Shown here: in pieces, positions 16,182 to 27,691 of the stretch
Layout: each line of letters opens with the position of its first letter
Numbering within the stretch: position 1 is the stretch's first letter
Assembly (NCBI GenBank): GCA_034189135.1
Contig: JAXHVO010000088.1
Span: 1 to 43,186 of the forward strand
Direction: 5' to 3'
DNA from: Thermodesulfobacteriota bacterium
GTDB lineage: Bacteria; Desulfobacterota; Desulfobacteria; Desulfobacterales; JAUWMJ01
Length of the DNA: 43,186 nt
The notes under the pieces: model-generated
What the model was told of the DNA's origin: nothing
Seen by the model: only the letters and a program-made list of their open reading frames with translations
Database searches by the model: none
Program-made: the position numbers and the translations under genes

Positions 16182-16736
16182 CTATATCACATAATTTAAA
16201 AATGATACAAGCGTTTTTCCGTATTTCCTCTGATCGATGATTTGAAAAACCGGCGGTTCTGTTGGAATCGGCTCACGTACAGAATGCTCGATAATGATTA
16301 AGCAACCCTTTTCCATGCAGCCGCTAAGGTGAAGGTTGAGAAAAGATGTTTTTAAGAAATTTTTATCATAGGGCGGATCCATAAACACAAGATTAAAAGG
16401 GGGATTTGAGCGTTCAAGGCAGGTTAAATTATTGATAATGTCCCATTTAATCACTTTTGCTCTGTCGCCAAGGTGGCATGATTTAATGTTTTCTCTTATG
16501 GTAAATACAGCGCTGTTAGAGATATCAATCAATACGGCAAACTTTGCTCCCCGGCTTAACGCTTCAATGGCAAAAGCGCCGGTTCCGGCAAAAAGATCCA
16601 ATACGCAATTATACTGTGCTTTAAAGGCAATGATATTAAATATTGCTTCGCGAATCCGATCAGATGTCGGCCTTGTTTTTACCCCTCTAACCGAAAGTAG
16701 TTTTCTGCCTTTTAAATCGCCACTGACAACTCTCAA
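16182..16736 (-). CDS. rsmD: 16S rRNA (guanine(966)-N(2))-methyltransferase
   Basis: 184 residues, normal for the family. It has the N-terminal RVVSGDLKGRKL and TRPTSDRIREAIFNII motifs, the SAM site DLFAGTGAFAIEALSRGA and the catalytic DPPY (FMDPPYDK). It methylates G966 of 16S rRNA during small-subunit assembly. Its neighbour downstream is coaD. Confidence 0.94.
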   Translation of the reverse strand: MRVVSGDLKGRKLLSVRGVKTRPTSDRIREAIFNIIAFKAQYNCVLDLFAGTGAFAIEALSRGAKFAVLIDISNSAVFTIRENIKSCHLGDRAKVIKWDIINNLTCLERSNPPFNLVFMDPPYDKNFLKTSFLNLHLSGCMEKGCLIIIEHSVREPIPTEPPVFQIIDQRKYGKTLVSFLNYVI

Positions 16737-16764
16737 ATCCTTATCCTTAAGAAATGTTGTAACT

Positions 16765-16907
16765 CAGGTGTTTAGGTTAAAGACTGAAGGCTGAAAGGGT
16801 CAGAAAAGAACGATTGCCGTACTTCGGCAGAATGTGACTCATGTATCTAACATGGCTTTAAAATGCGCTTTTTCCTAAAAGTCTTCAGCCTTCAGCCTAT
16901 CCACCTG
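16765..16907. repeat. Inverted repeat with GACTGAAGGCTGAA arms
   Basis: The left arm 16765-16795 (CAGGTG...GACTGAAGGCTGAA) and right arm 16884-16907 are inverted copies, apart from a gap of about 7 nt in the right arm. The repeat occupies the gap between the sigma-54 regulator stop and the rsmD start. The direct doubling CTGAAG/GCTGAAG inside the arms suggests a simple dispersed intergenic repeat; a related doubling (GGCAGAAGGCAGAAG) lies at about 29244-29258. Confidence 0.55.
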
Positions 16908-16918
16908 TGCTACCTTTA

Positions 16919-18274
16919 TTATTTGAATTTTTTAATTTTTTTATGAAGATAACTCCTCCCCACTCCGATTGCTTTTGCTGTTTTGGTGATATTGCTATTA
17001 TTAAGCTGGAGTTTTTTAAGTATAAATTCTTTTTCAAAAGCTTGTTTGGCTTCCTTAAAATCATCCATCATTAAAAGCTGCGGTTCAAGCAAATCCGACT
17101 GTTTGATCCCGCCGGGGTGATAGGAATCAGGCAAATCGCTTTCTTCTATTATCTCCTTTTTTACCATAATGGTCATCCGTTCTAAAAGATTTTTCAGCTC
17201 CCTGACATTTCCCGGCCACGGATAAGCGCACAACAGGTCCAAGGCTTTGGGCGCTAATTTTTTTTGGGAGGTTTGATTCTGCTTGGCAGATTCGGCAAGA
17301 AAAATATCCACCAAAAGGGGAATGTCGTCACATCGCTGCCGCAAAGCGGGAACATTGATCGGTATCACATTCAGGCGGTGGTAAAGATCCTCTCGGAAAC
17401 TTCCCTTTTCAATTTCTTCTTCAAGCCCTTTGTTGCTTGCAGCAATGACCCTGACGTTTACACTTAGTGTTCTGCTCCCACCCACTCGGTGAAATTTCTG
17501 CTCCTGAAGCACACGCAAAATCTTAGACTGTGTTTTTAAAGTCATGTCACCGATTTCATCCAGAAAGATAGTTCCGTTATTGGCCATTTCAAATCGACCG
17601 ATTTTTTTTGAGGTTGCTCCTGAAAAAGCGCCTTTTTCATGACCGAACAACTCGCTTTCTATTGATTCATCGGGTATTGCCGCACAGTTGACGGCAATAA
17701 GCGGCTGATTTGCCCTTGGGCTTAACTGGTGTATGGTTCGCGCGACCAGTTCTTTACCTGTTCCGTTTTCGCCTGTGATCAGGATGTATGTCTCGGTGGG
17801 AGCGGCTGTTTCTATTTGTTTCCTAAGCAATTCGGTCGGTGTGCTTTTTCCGCTTATGGAGTTTTTTTCGATCGTTTTTTTTCTAAGGTATCTGTTTTCT
17901 TCTTCCAGTCGCCTGAAATCCAGGGCATTGTTAATTGAGACAATGACCTTGTCGATGGAAAGCGGTTTTTCAATCAAATCGAATGCCCCGAGTTTGGTCG
18001 CTTTTACAGCGGTTTCAATATTTCCATGACCGGTGATAATGATGACCTGGATATAAGGATTGCCTTTTTTTATTTCTTTTAACGTTTCTATGCCATCAAT
18101 GCCGGGCATCCATATGTCTAACAAAACCAGGTCCGGGGATTGACTATCGATGATCTTCAATGCTTCATATCCATTTGAAGCGGTTATCACTTCAAACCCT
18201 TCATCAGAAAGTAGCCCCCCTAGAGATTGCAGAATGGACGGTTCGTCATCAACAATTAAAACAGATGGAAACAT
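16919..18274 (-). CDS. Sigma-54-dependent response regulator (NtrX/NtrC-like)
   Basis: 451 residues in three parts: a receiver domain (Asp53 in LLDIWMPG, preceded by the acidic pair in IVDDEP), an AAA+ sigma-54 activation domain (Walker A GENGTGKE, Walker B-type GTIFLDEIGDM) and a C-terminal Fis-type helix-turn-helix (TKTAKAIGVGRSYLHKKIKK). The sigma-54 contact loop reads GAFSGA rather than the usual GAFTGA. It is encoded 25 nt after the kinase stop, on the same strand, so the two form a two-component pair resembling NtrYX. The regulon is not known. Confidence 0.9.
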   Translation of the reverse strand: MFPSVLIVDDEPSILQSLGGLLSDEGFEVITASNGYEALKIIDSQSPDLVLLDIWMPGIDGIETLKEIKKGNPYIQVIIITGHGNIETAVKATKLGAFDLIEKPLSIDKVIVSINNALDFRRLEEENRYLRKKTIEKNSISGKSTPTELLRKQIETAAPTETYILITGENGTGKELVARTIHQLSPRANQPLIAVNCAAIPDESIESELFGHEKGAFSGATSKKIGRFEMANNGTIFLDEIGDMTLKTQSKILRVLQEQKFHRVGGSRTLSVNVRVIAASNKGLEEEIEKGSFREDLYHRLNVIPINVPALRQRCDDIPLLVDIFLAESAKQNQTSQKKLAPKALDLLCAYPWPGNVRELKNLLERMTIMVKKEIIEESDLPDSYHPGGIKQSDLLEPQLLMMDDFKEAKQAFEKEFILKKLQLNNSNITKTAKAIGVGRSYLHKKIKKFK

Positions 18275-18299
18275 ATTTTTTTCTCCTTGTCTCTGGCCG

Positions 18300-20522
18300 T
18301 TACACGGGCAGTTCTATCACAAATTTAGCGCCGTGGGGAATGTTATCCCTGGCGCTTATCATTCCGCCATGGTCAGCAATAATTGAATTTACAATGGTAA
18401 GCCCCAGACCCATACCGGTTTTTTTGGTTGAAAAATTTGGCTCAAACAGACGCGTTTTATCTTCATCGGAAATGCCAACACCATTATCTGCGATTTCCAA
18501 ACGCACTTTTTTTAAGATGGGATCATGGGCCAAAGAAATAACGATGTTCCCTTTATCTTTTATCGCGGAAACGGCATTGTCAACAAGATTAATCATCGCC
18601 TGCTTGATCTGCTGGCGATCAAGGTTCAGAGCGGGAATTTTTTTGGGGAAGTTCGTTTTAAACGTAATATTTTGATATCCTTCTTTATAAAGTGCGATTG
18701 TTTCTTTGATAATCGGAAGTAATTTGCAGGGTTTCGGATCTGCTGTGGGAAATCTGGCAAATGAGGAAAATTCGTTTACCAGATTTCGAATCAATTCGGA
18801 ATTGTCAATGATCATTCGGATGCACTCATTAAAAACCGGTGCGGAAAGCTGCTCGGAATATTTCCGTTTAAGACGTTGAGCCGAAAGCGTAATGGGCGTT
18901 AAGGGATTTTTTACTTCATGTGCAATCCTGCGAGCCACTTCACGCCATGCCGCCATCCGCTGCCCTTTTTCCAACTCTGTAAGGTCATCAAATAACATCA
19001 CAATGCCCACATGACTCCCGGTATCGTCCTTAAGTGCATTGGCATTAATCAAGAAGCTCCGTGACCTCCCTTCGATAGATACCCGTAAAGGCAATTCGAC
19101 GGCATCTTTCTTGGAGCTGGTAATATCTTCCATGACTTCTTCCACCAGTTGAAGAGGTTGTCCGCGCAGCAGATTTTTATAACTCTTTTTCAAGATATCT
19201 TCGGATTTAAGATTTAACATCTTTTCCGCCGATTTGTTTGCCGTGGTAACGTATCCTTTCGAGTCAAGCGTGACCACGCCGGCAGAAATGTTTTCCAACA
19301 CGATCTCCATGTATTGTCGCCGTTCTTCATTTTCAACATTCTGCTGCTGAAGCATCAGAGCGGAAAGTTCCAGTTGCTCGCGGCCAATACGTAAATCTTT
19401 GGTCATCTTGTTAAAGGCTTCGACCAGGCTACCTATTTCATCGTCAGCCACAGGATCGATACTAAAACCAAGCTCTCCTTCGGCCACCTTTCTGGCGCCT
19501 TCAGCAAGCTCTTTTATGGGAATGCTGATTGATTTGGCCATGTAAAACCCGAACCATATGGCGCAAAACAGCACCAGAAATGCGACTATGGACAGCGATA
19601 TATAGTAGGTAATCTGAATCGGTTTTTTTAGCAGTTTAATCTGCTGGTACTCTTCGAAACCTCGCGAAATCGATTTCAGGTTCTGAGAAATATAAGGAGG
19701 GATCATAGATGTCACCACCACAAAAGCCGGTTTATCATCAGGCTTTGCGCCAAAAGGAATGGTCCCGATGGTTTTGACAAGTTCTCCTGTTGTAATTTTT
19801 TCGGTGATGGACCAGGCGTCTTGGGGGATAATTTTTTTAATAAGATCATCGGCAGGCACCTCCTTGAAAGGGTTTTCCCCCAACTCCGGTGAAAAAGCGA
19901 GCATGAGACGCTTTGAGTTTGCGGAATAAATCTCCACGGCATCAAAATTGAATGCTCGCTGGACCACCTGAACGTAATTGGAAAGGGCTTTTTTTTTATC
20001 CGGGTTTAAAAGTTTTTTGGCCTTTATCTGGTATGCGATTCTTTCCAGGAAAAACCGGTTGTTGTCTTCTATCCTAGTATACATACTTCTGCCCACGGAT
20101 AGTGATTTTTCCAGGGATTGCTCCACCGGAACTTTAAACCAAAACTCCATGCTGGCTGTAATAAAATTGATGGAAAATAAAAAAAGTACAATGGTTGGCA
20201 AAAGGGTGAGGGAGATAAAGGCCACCACCAGCCTGGTGCGGAGCTTTGCTCCAATTACCTTTCGCTTTCTGTCATACAGCAGTTTTACCAGATTTCTGAA
20301 AACAAGATATATTAACAAAATTGCCAACAGCAGATTGATATTAATCAAAATAAACATCAAAACGGTGTTGGAAACAGGAAAGTCGGCACCAAAATGTATG
20401 ATTCTGCTTTCGGCAAAAGCCAGCAGGGAGACGATGACAATAATAATACCAATCAGCATGACTTCACGCTTTCGCCGTTTGCGATCCTGGTCGATACTGA
20501 ATGGCTTTATATTTTCGTTCAT
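18300..20522 (-). CDS. NtrY-like membrane sensor histidine kinase
   Basis: 740 residues. Three membrane helices lie in the first 125 residues, then a sensor region of about 180 residues, another helix at about 305-325, a HAMP domain (MAKSISIPIKELAEGARKVA), a PAS domain (ENISAGVVTLDSKGYVTTANKS), a HisKA domain with the phospho-acceptor His in ARRIAHEVKNPLTPI, and an HATPase_c domain (NLVDNAVSAI, DNGVGI, TGMGLGLTIV). The order matches NtrY. It is probably co-transcribed with the regulator downstream and the DUF4390 gene upstream. The signal sensed cannot be read from the sequence. Confidence 0.9.
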   Translation of the reverse strand: MNENIKPFSIDQDRKRRKREVMLIGIIIVIVSLLAFAESRIIHFGADFPVSNTVLMFILININLLLAILLIYLVFRNLVKLLYDRKRKVIGAKLRTRLVVAFISLTLLPTIVLFLFSINFITASMEFWFKVPVEQSLEKSLSVGRSMYTRIEDNNRFFLERIAYQIKAKKLLNPDKKKALSNYVQVVQRAFNFDAVEIYSANSKRLMLAFSPELGENPFKEVPADDLIKKIIPQDAWSITEKITTGELVKTIGTIPFGAKPDDKPAFVVVTSMIPPYISQNLKSISRGFEEYQQIKLLKKPIQITYYISLSIVAFLVLFCAIWFGFYMAKSISIPIKELAEGARKVAEGELGFSIDPVADDEIGSLVEAFNKMTKDLRIGREQLELSALMLQQQNVENEERRQYMEIVLENISAGVVTLDSKGYVTTANKSAEKMLNLKSEDILKKSYKNLLRGQPLQLVEEVMEDITSSKKDAVELPLRVSIEGRSRSFLINANALKDDTGSHVGIVMLFDDLTELEKGQRMAAWREVARRIAHEVKNPLTPITLSAQRLKRKYSEQLSAPVFNECIRMIIDNSELIRNLVNEFSSFARFPTADPKPCKLLPIIKETIALYKEGYQNITFKTNFPKKIPALNLDRQQIKQAMINLVDNAVSAIKDKGNIVISLAHDPILKKVRLEIADNGVGISDEDKTRLFEPNFSTKKTGMGLGLTIVNSIIADHGGMISARDNIPHGAKFVIELPV

Positions 20523-20572
20523 AATGTTGCGGTGAGAGAGTAACGGCAGTTTGGTATACTATCGGATGCCTT

Positions 20573-21130
20573 TTAGTATATAAAATCTATGGTATACCAA
20601 TCGGTTTCAAAATCCCATAGAGAAACAAAAAACAGGACATAATGCAGATAAAACGGAAGGGTTAGTTTGCTAACCTCAGCCTTGGCTCTGGTTTGATACC
20701 GGCTTCCTTTTTCGAGCTTGCTTAATAAGACAACCTCCAGGCTGTCAATCTCAGTCATCAGCTTTTGGGCTTGCTGAAAAGATTTGGTTACCACAGGTTT
20801 GCTGTTTTTCCACGGTCTGTCAACGGTAAATTCCTTTTTCAAAGTATCGTATTTTACCGTATGGGTGACTTTTATGTCGGCGATACTCTTATCCGGCCAG
20901 AAATTTCGAACTCTGTATAAATTCACATAAAATGAAAAAGTCGCCGGTGCTCCACTTAAAATAGCCTTCTTCAGTTTTTCTCTGAAGGCGCCTTCCACAT
21001 TGAAATATATGAGGAGATCGTCACGTGTATTTGAGATATTTATATTTACCAGTTTTGCATCCTGGGCAAAAGCAGGCGTCTGAAAAAGAAAGAGCGAGCT
21101 AAGAAGTATGATAAATATTTTTCGATTCAT
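20573..21130 (-). CDS. DUF4390 domain protein, exported
   Basis: 185 residues with a clear N-terminal signal peptide (MNRKIFIILLSSLFLFQTPAFA). The rest fits the DUF4390 family, commonly found just upstream of NtrY-type kinases. Its function is unknown; location and export suggest an envelope component linked to the NtrYX-like system. The C-terminus has a hydrophobic stretch (LPFYLHYVLFFVSLW) that may associate with the membrane. It is followed by the kinase start after about 50 nt. Confidence 0.75.
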   Translation of the reverse strand: MNRKIFIILLSSLFLFQTPAFAQDAKLVNINISNTRDDLLIYFNVEGAFREKLKKAILSGAPATFSFYVNLYRVRNFWPDKSIADIKVTHTVKYDTLKKEFTVDRPWKNSKPVVTKSFQQAQKLMTEIDSLEVVLLSKLEKGSRYQTRAKAEVSKLTLPFYLHYVLFFVSLWDFETDWYTIDFIY

Positions 21131-21208
21131 TAGATGTGTTATATCAACATATAAAAGATAGAGAAGGACTACAAAAATATTCCATCCGAATTTATATCGA
21201 AAACTCTC

Positions 21209-22114
21209 TTAAATTGCAAGAGATTTTGGTCGCAATTGTTCAAGTTCCGCAGAATCGTTGATTGTGCAGGTTTCCCATGATTTTTTCTGGGAAAAGAATT
21301 TTTCAAGAAAGGCATGGTTAAAGGCGTGTCCTGACTTAACCACAATCAAATGGCCTAAGACCGGCATTCCAAGCAGGGAAAAATCTCCGAGGCAGTCAAG
21401 AATTTTGTGTCGTACGAATTCATTTTCGAATCGCAAACCATCTTCATTCACTATGCTGTCCTTATCGATCACCACTGCATTTTCCAGGGAGCCTCCAAGG
21501 GCAAGGCCATAACGTTTCATATATTCTACTTCATGCAAAAAACCAAAGGTTCTGGCCCTGGAAATGGTGCTTTCAAAGATTTTATCCGACAAATCTATGG
21601 AATAGGTTTGTTTCTTTATCAGGGGATGATTAAACTCAATGGTGTAGGTAATTTTAAAAGTATTGGAAGGATATACGCAAACCGACTTATCCCCTTCTTC
21701 GAGCGCAATCGGTTTTTTTATCAAAAAAAAATGCCTGGGTGCAGACTGCTTTTTTATTCCCGCCTTTTTTATCAGATCGATAAAAGGCGCGGCACTGCCA
21801 TCCATGACAGGAACTTCGTAGGCGTCAAGTTCAACCAAGGCATTATCTATTGAAAGACCTGCAAAACTGGCCATCAGATGCTCTATGGTTGACACAATAC
21901 ACCCGTCACTCCCTATAACGGTTGCAAGGCTGGTATCCACCACCTGGTTAAAATGTGCGGTGATTCCGGGATTGTTAAGAAGATCTGTCCTAATAAATTT
22001 TATGCCATGGTTCACTGGCGCCGGTTTAATCACTAAATTCACCTTCTTGCCTGAATGAAGGCCAATGCCTGTGCAATTTACCGGCTGTTTAATGGTTCTT
22101 TGGCTAAAATACAT
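21209..22114 (-). CDS. lpxC: UDP-3-O-acyl-N-acetylglucosamine deacetylase
   Basis: 301 residues, the usual LpxC length. The motif GIGLHSGKKV, the zinc-binding His in TIEHLMASFAG, the His/Asp pair in HKILDCLGDFSLLG and the late His in GHAFNHAFL are all in place. It catalyses the committed, Zn-dependent step of lipid A synthesis, showing the organism builds an LPS-type outer membrane. It is encoded upstream of the DUF4390-kinase-regulator run on the same strand. Confidence 0.95.
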   Translation of the reverse strand: MYFSQRTIKQPVNCTGIGLHSGKKVNLVIKPAPVNHGIKFIRTDLLNNPGITAHFNQVVDTSLATVIGSDGCIVSTIEHLMASFAGLSIDNALVELDAYEVPVMDGSAAPFIDLIKKAGIKKQSAPRHFFLIKKPIALEEGDKSVCVYPSNTFKITYTIEFNHPLIKKQTYSIDLSDKIFESTISRARTFGFLHEVEYMKRYGLALGGSLENAVVIDKDSIVNEDGLRFENEFVRHKILDCLGDFSLLGMPVLGHLIVVKSGHAFNHAFLEKFFSQKKSWETCTINDSAELEQLRPKSLAI

Positions 22115-22423
22115 TGTTACGGTATATAATATGAATAAATTCTTAAAAAGCCGAATCCATCAGCTTTCAGCTTTTGGATTCGCTCTATTGTTTAAAGGAT
22201 AAATAAAGATTGTCCTATATAATATGATCTGTTATAAATTTCAACCAATAAAATAGTGGCCCGTTTGCGGTTACCGATGGTACAATTTGTGGCTGAAACA
22301 GGCAAAAAGCAGATGAGCCTAATGGACGCTTGGGAAAATTTTGCTGCAACAAAATTAACTCAAAAATTGAGATGAGTTCATGGTGAAAGCAGTAAATACG
22401 AAACAGTTGCTAAAGGAGGCGGC
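22115..22423. other. Divergent intergenic region between lpxC and the comM-like gene
   Basis: It presumably contains the promoters for both directions. A short inverted repeat at 22152-22159 / 2275-22182 region (CGAATCCA at 22152-22159, TGGATTCG at 22175-22182, 15-nt loop) is the only structure I see. No small gene or RNA gene is evident. Confidence 0.4.
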
Positions 22424-23959
22424 TTGCTGGCAAAATTATTAAGCAGCGCGGTGATTGGAATTGATGCATATTTTGTGGAAGTGGAAGTGGATATCACCTC
22501 AGGGCTTCCAACCTTTGCCACTGTCGGGCTTCCGGAAGCTTCGGTAAAGGAAAGCAAGGAACGGGTTAAGTCTGCCATTAAAAATTCAGGTTACAGTTTC
22601 CCTGATGACAGAATTACGGTAAATTTAGCCCCGGCCAACATAAAAAAAGAGGGAACCGGTTTTGATCTGCCCATTGCAGTGGGAATTTTAGCTGCAACCG
22701 GAATCGTTCCTCAAAACAGCATTAATCCATATCTTGTATTGGGTGAACTTTCTTTAGACGGTCGAATCAAACCGGTAAACGGCTCCCTTCCCATGGCTCT
22801 GGCAGCAAAAAAGGCGGGGTATGCAGGTATCGTTGTTCCGTATGACAACAGACGGGAAGCGTCCGTGGTAAAAGACATTTCTGTTTTCCCGGTAAAAACG
22901 CTGCACCAGGTGGTGGACTTTTTTCGCGGTTTTAAACTGATCAAGCCTGAAAAGGTTGATATTTCCGGTATATTTAAACATAACACCCAACCAGAGATTG
23001 ATTTTTGCGAGGTCATGGGCCAGGAGCATGTGAAGCGGGCCATGGAAATTGCCGCCGCCGGTGGCCACAACCTGATCATGGTGGGTCCGCCAGGCTCAGG
23101 AAAAACCATGCTGGCCCGACGCCTCCCCACCATACTTCCTCCGATTACATTTGATGAGGCCATAGAAACCACTAAAATTTTCAGCGTGGTTGGAATGCTC
23201 AAGAAAAGCCAGGCCCTGGTTACCGAAAGACCTTTCAGATCACCCCATCATACCATATCAGATGCCGGCTTAATCGGTGGCGGGCATATTCCGAGACCCG
23301 GTGAGGTCAGCCTGGCCCATAATGGGGTTTTATTTTTAGATGAACTTCCCGAATACAAAAAGCACGTGCTGGAGGTGTTACGTCAGCCTTTGGAGGATCT
23401 TCAAGTCACCATTTCCAGGGCAGCCTCAACCATTACCTATCCATCCAGTTTTATGCTTGTCGCCGCCATGAACCCTTGCCCCTGTGGATATTTATCTGAT
23501 CCGAAACATGAATGCAGGTGCACTTATAGCCAGATTCACAAATACCGGTCAAAGATTTCCGGTCCGCTGCTCGACAGAATAGACATTCATGTGGAAGTGC
23601 CTGCAGTCCCCTACAAGGACCTGATGGGAGACTCGGATGCTGAGCCGTCGGAAGAAATAAGAAAACGGGTGGAATCGGCTCGAACCATTCAATCCGCAAG
23701 ATTTTCGCGCACAAAAATTTACTGCAACGCCCAGATGAGCAGCCGCCATATAAAAAAATACTGCGGAATCGATGAGGCCTCTGCCGACCTCCTTGAATCC
23801 GCAATTGACAAACTCGGTCTTTCCGCCCGTGCATACAACCGTATCCTTAAGATTGCACGAACCATTGCAGACCTCGAACGTCAGGCAGATATCCAGGTTG
23901 ACCATATCTCAGAGGCAATACAGTACCGCAGCCTGGACAGGAAGAAACGAATTTCGTAA
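22424..23959 (+). CDS. YifB/ComM family Mg-chelatase-like AAA ATPase
   Basis: 511 residues from a TTG at 22424, chosen because TAAAGGAGG is just upstream and family homology ([20 protein letters not shown]) starts at once. It has an N-terminal ChlI-type domain, Walker [11 protein letters not shown], the [17 protein letters not shown] motif, Walker B-like [12 protein letters not shown] and the typical MNPCPCG...C.C cysteine-bearing segment followed by [16 protein letters not shown]-type sequence. ComM-type proteins are hexameric helicases that aid branch migration in natural transformation; many non-competent bacteria also carry them. A strong hairpin follows the stop. Confidence 0.92.
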   Translation: MLAKLLSSAVIGIDAYFVEVEVDITSGLPTFATVGLPEASVKESKERVKSAIKNSGYSFPDDRITVNLAPANIKKEGTGFDLPIAVGILAATGIVPQNSINPYLVLGELSLDGRIKPVNGSLPMALAAKKAGYAGIVVPYDNRREASVVKDISVFPVKTLHQVVDFFRGFKLIKPEKVDISGIFKHNTQPEIDFCEVMGQEHVKRAMEIAAAGGHNLIMVGPPGSGKTMLARRLPTILPPITFDEAIETTKIFSVVGMLKKSQALVTERPFRSPHHTISDAGLIGGGHIPRPGEVSLAHNGVLFLDELPEYKKHVLEVLRQPLEDLQVTISRAASTITYPSSFMLVAAMNPCPCGYLSDPKHECRCTYSQIHKYRSKISGPLLDRIDIHVEVPAVPYKDLMGDSDAEPSEEIRKRVESARTIQSARFSRTKIYCNAQMSSRHIKKYCGIDEASADLLESAIDKLGLSARAYNRILKIARTIADLERQADIQVDHISEAIQYRSLDRKKRIS

Positions 23960-23991
23960 GGCTCTTCTCCAAATTATTGGAGAAGAGCCTT
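23958..23991 (+). terminator. Strong hairpin after the comM-like gene
   Basis: A perfect 13-bp stem (23958-23970 with 23979-23991; arm AAGGCTCTTCTCC) encloses an 8-nt AT-rich loop, overlapping the stop codon. There is no immediate T-tract, so it may end transcription weakly or protect the 3' end. Confidence 0.6.
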
Positions 23992-24138
23992 CCAGGAGTC
24001 AGGTTTTTCCCGTATGTCTTTGTTTTTTGATTGTTTTCACTCGAACCCCTGACCCCTATGAATCCTTGAACCCTGATCAATCGACCAACTCTTTGGGAGA
24101 TGATCCTATCGTAATAACATCAATAGGAGGGTAACACA

Positions 24139-24927
24139 GTGAAAAGCCATAAAGTCGATTACAAGGTGATGGGCGACGATATCCAAATCGTTGAAGTTGA
24201 GCTTGACCCGGGCGAAACCGTAATAGCTGAGGCCGGAGTAATGAATTACATGGATGATGGAATCACCTTCGAAGCCAAAATGGGTGACGGGTCCAAACCG
24301 GATGGCGGTCTTTTTGGCAAGCTGATGGATGCAGGCAAACGCGCGATTACAGGCGAGTCCATCTTTTTAACCCATTTTACCAATTCGGGCACTGGGAAAA
24401 AGAGTGTGGCCTTTGCCGCACCCTATCCTGGTAAAATTATACCCATTGACATGACCAAGGTCAATGGAGAACTGCTGTGCCAGAAAGATGCCTTTCTTTG
24501 CGCCGCCCTTGGCACTGAAGTCGGTATTGCCTTTACAAAACGACTCGGGGTTGGTTTTTTTGGCGGAGAGGGATTCATTCTCCAGCGTCTCAGGGGAGAT
24601 GGCATGGCTTTTGTGCATGCAGGCGGCACCGTAATCAAAAAAAAACTGAACAACGACACCATTCGGGTCGACACCGGTTGCATCGTGGCATTTACCTCGG
24701 GAATAAATTACGATATCGAGCGTGCAGGCAGCCTTAAGTCCATGTTTTTCGGGGGAGAAGGTTTGTTCCTGGCAACACTTAGCGGGACAGGGGTTGTGCT
24801 GTTACAAAGTCTTCCTTTTTCGCGAATGGCGGACCGTATTTTCCAGCATGCGCCATCTGCAGGTGGAAGCCGCAAGGGTGAAGGATCTATTTTGGGCGGT
24901 ATCGGGGACCTGATAGGCGGCAAATAG
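24139..24927 (+). CDS. AIM24/TIGR00266 family protein
   Basis: 262 residues from GTG 24139, preceded by AATAGGAGGGTAA. The repeated Gly-rich beta-strand pattern ([47 protein letters not shown]) is characteristic of AIM24-type proteins, which fold as a beta-helix-like trimer. Bacterial members have no settled biochemical role; the mitochondrial relative affects inner-membrane organisation. The C-terminus is a Gly/Ser-rich tail. No signal peptide is seen. It is the last gene of the plus-strand stretch and is probably expressed from its own promoter after the hairpin at 23958. Confidence 0.85.
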   Translation: MKSHKVDYKVMGDDIQIVEVELDPGETVIAEAGVMNYMDDGITFEAKMGDGSKPDGGLFGKLMDAGKRAITGESIFLTHFTNSGTGKKSVAFAAPYPGKIIPIDMTKVNGELLCQKDAFLCAALGTEVGIAFTKRLGVGFFGGEGFILQRLRGDGMAFVHAGGTVIKKKLNNDTIRVDTGCIVAFTSGINYDIERAGSLKSMFFGGEGLFLATLSGTGVVLLQSLPFSRMADRIFQHAPSAGGSRKGEGSILGGIGDLIGGK

Positions 24928-25034
24928 GATTAAGGATTCGTAAAAAGCAATAATATTCCGCTTCGCTGTAATGCAACCGAAATTAAATTATCAATTGTAT
25001 CAATAGGTTAAAATTTAGTTGGTTGAAAGATTTT

Positions 25035-25157
25035 CTTGAACGTCGAACGCTGAACATTGAACATCGAATGATGAAATCGCTTCGCTCCGCCGGTTTATAA
25101 ATTGGTAGAATACCTTATTCAAAATTCGACGTTGGGCGTTCGATGTTCGACGTTCAT
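25035..25157. repeat. Imperfect inverted repeat built from GAAC(G/A)TCGAAC units
   Basis: Left arm 25035-25069 and right arm 25124-25157 are inverted, sharing TGAACGTCGAAC exactly and most other bases. Each arm is a string of 7-nt units of the type GAACRTC. It fills the gap after the glpK stop. Similar short-unit strings occur in intergenic DNA of many deltaproteobacteria; I see no coding or CRISPR character (no unique spacers). Confidence 0.55.
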
Positions 25158-25173
25158 AGTTTTTTTGGTACCA

Positions 25174-26700
<1,527 letters not shown>

Positions 26701-27522
26701 TCAAGCCTTGTTATTTCCCGGCTTCATTCTGCCGTCCGCTGCCTGCTTCTGCGGGTCGGTTTGTTTAAAGAGGATTCCCTTCAGCCATTCAACCCCAAAT
26801 TGCAGCAGTTCTATTTCATCATTTTGTATTTTTTCCAGGATTTTTTCATCTATATCAAATCGCTTAAGGAACGAACTCTCAAAAACAAACTCCCTGAATT
26901 TATCGATGTTATAGCTTACCATGAAAAACATCTGCTTGGCCTGGTCCGTAAGCTTGATATTCGGAGGAAATGATCGTTTTCTTACCACCAGGTCCGTCCA
27001 CTGTGCATTGATATCATCGTGGATATCCACCCCCTGGTCCTTTCGCCATTTATTAACCGTCCACTCTTTATCCTCTTCAAATCCAAGGCAATGGGGCTCA
27101 TTAACAAAAAAATAGAATCCGTCATCGTCTGAACCTTCCTTATGGCTTAAAGTCGCCACACCTAAAGGATAATACCGACATGTGGTGGGTCTGTCTTCAT
27201 ATATGATGCATCCATCCTCCCTTACAAATGGGCAGGCTTTCCTGTCTGAATCAGATGTTTCGCCATCTATCAGCTTAAGTGTTACAATAGGAAGATCGGT
27301 CTTTTCTAAAATATGTGGCTCGGTATAAATGGCTAAAAATTCTTCGGAGGAAAGGCCAAGACGATTTTTGAGCCTGATAATGTCATAGGGAGTGAGGGTA
27401 ATACTGATTCCTTTGCAGCATTGGGTAAAACATTTAACATCTTTATGGCATTTAAACTTAAACCTGCTTTCAGGCCCCAGCCTGACCGGTTCGATATTTG
27501 CTTTTTTACCTGGTATATCCAT
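26701..27522 (-). CDS. YkgJ-family cysteine-cluster protein
   Basis: 273 residues from ATG 27522 (MDIPGKKANIEP), preceded by AAAGGAA; the upstream extension in frame is not protein-like. The family's cysteine cluster is evident: FKCHKDVKCFTQCCKGISI near the N-terminus and ACPFVREDGCIIYEDRPTTCRYYPLG in the middle, a CxxxC..CC/C..C..C arrangement thought to bind a metal or Fe-S centre. The biochemical role is unknown. It sits upstream of glpK and divergent from glpAB, so it may be part of the glycerol regulon. Confidence 0.8.
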   Translation of the reverse strand: MDIPGKKANIEPVRLGPESRFKFKCHKDVKCFTQCCKGISITLTPYDIIRLKNRLGLSSEEFLAIYTEPHILEKTDLPIVTLKLIDGETSDSDRKACPFVREDGCIIYEDRPTTCRYYPLGVATLSHKEGSDDDGFYFFVNEPHCLGFEEDKEWTVNKWRKDQGVDIHDDINAQWTDLVVRKRSFPPNIKLTDQAKQMFFMVSYNIDKFREFVFESSFLKRFDIDEKILEKIQNDEIELLQFGVEWLKGILFKQTDPQKQAADGRMKPGNNKA

Positions 27523-27691
27523 ATGTATTCCTTTCTTTTTTTGATGATTTGTTGAACTTTTCTTAACCAAGTCGCATCGTATTGTCAAATGGTTAAAAGA
27601 AAACCAAGCAATTAAAATGTTGTGATAATACATTGAACATGACACATGGTTATGTTAAATAAAATTTAATTCTATATCATTTAAGGAAACC

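Noticed and set aside
25035-25157. CRISPR array after glpK
   Set aside because: The repeat units are 7 nt, partly degenerate and contiguous, with no spacers.
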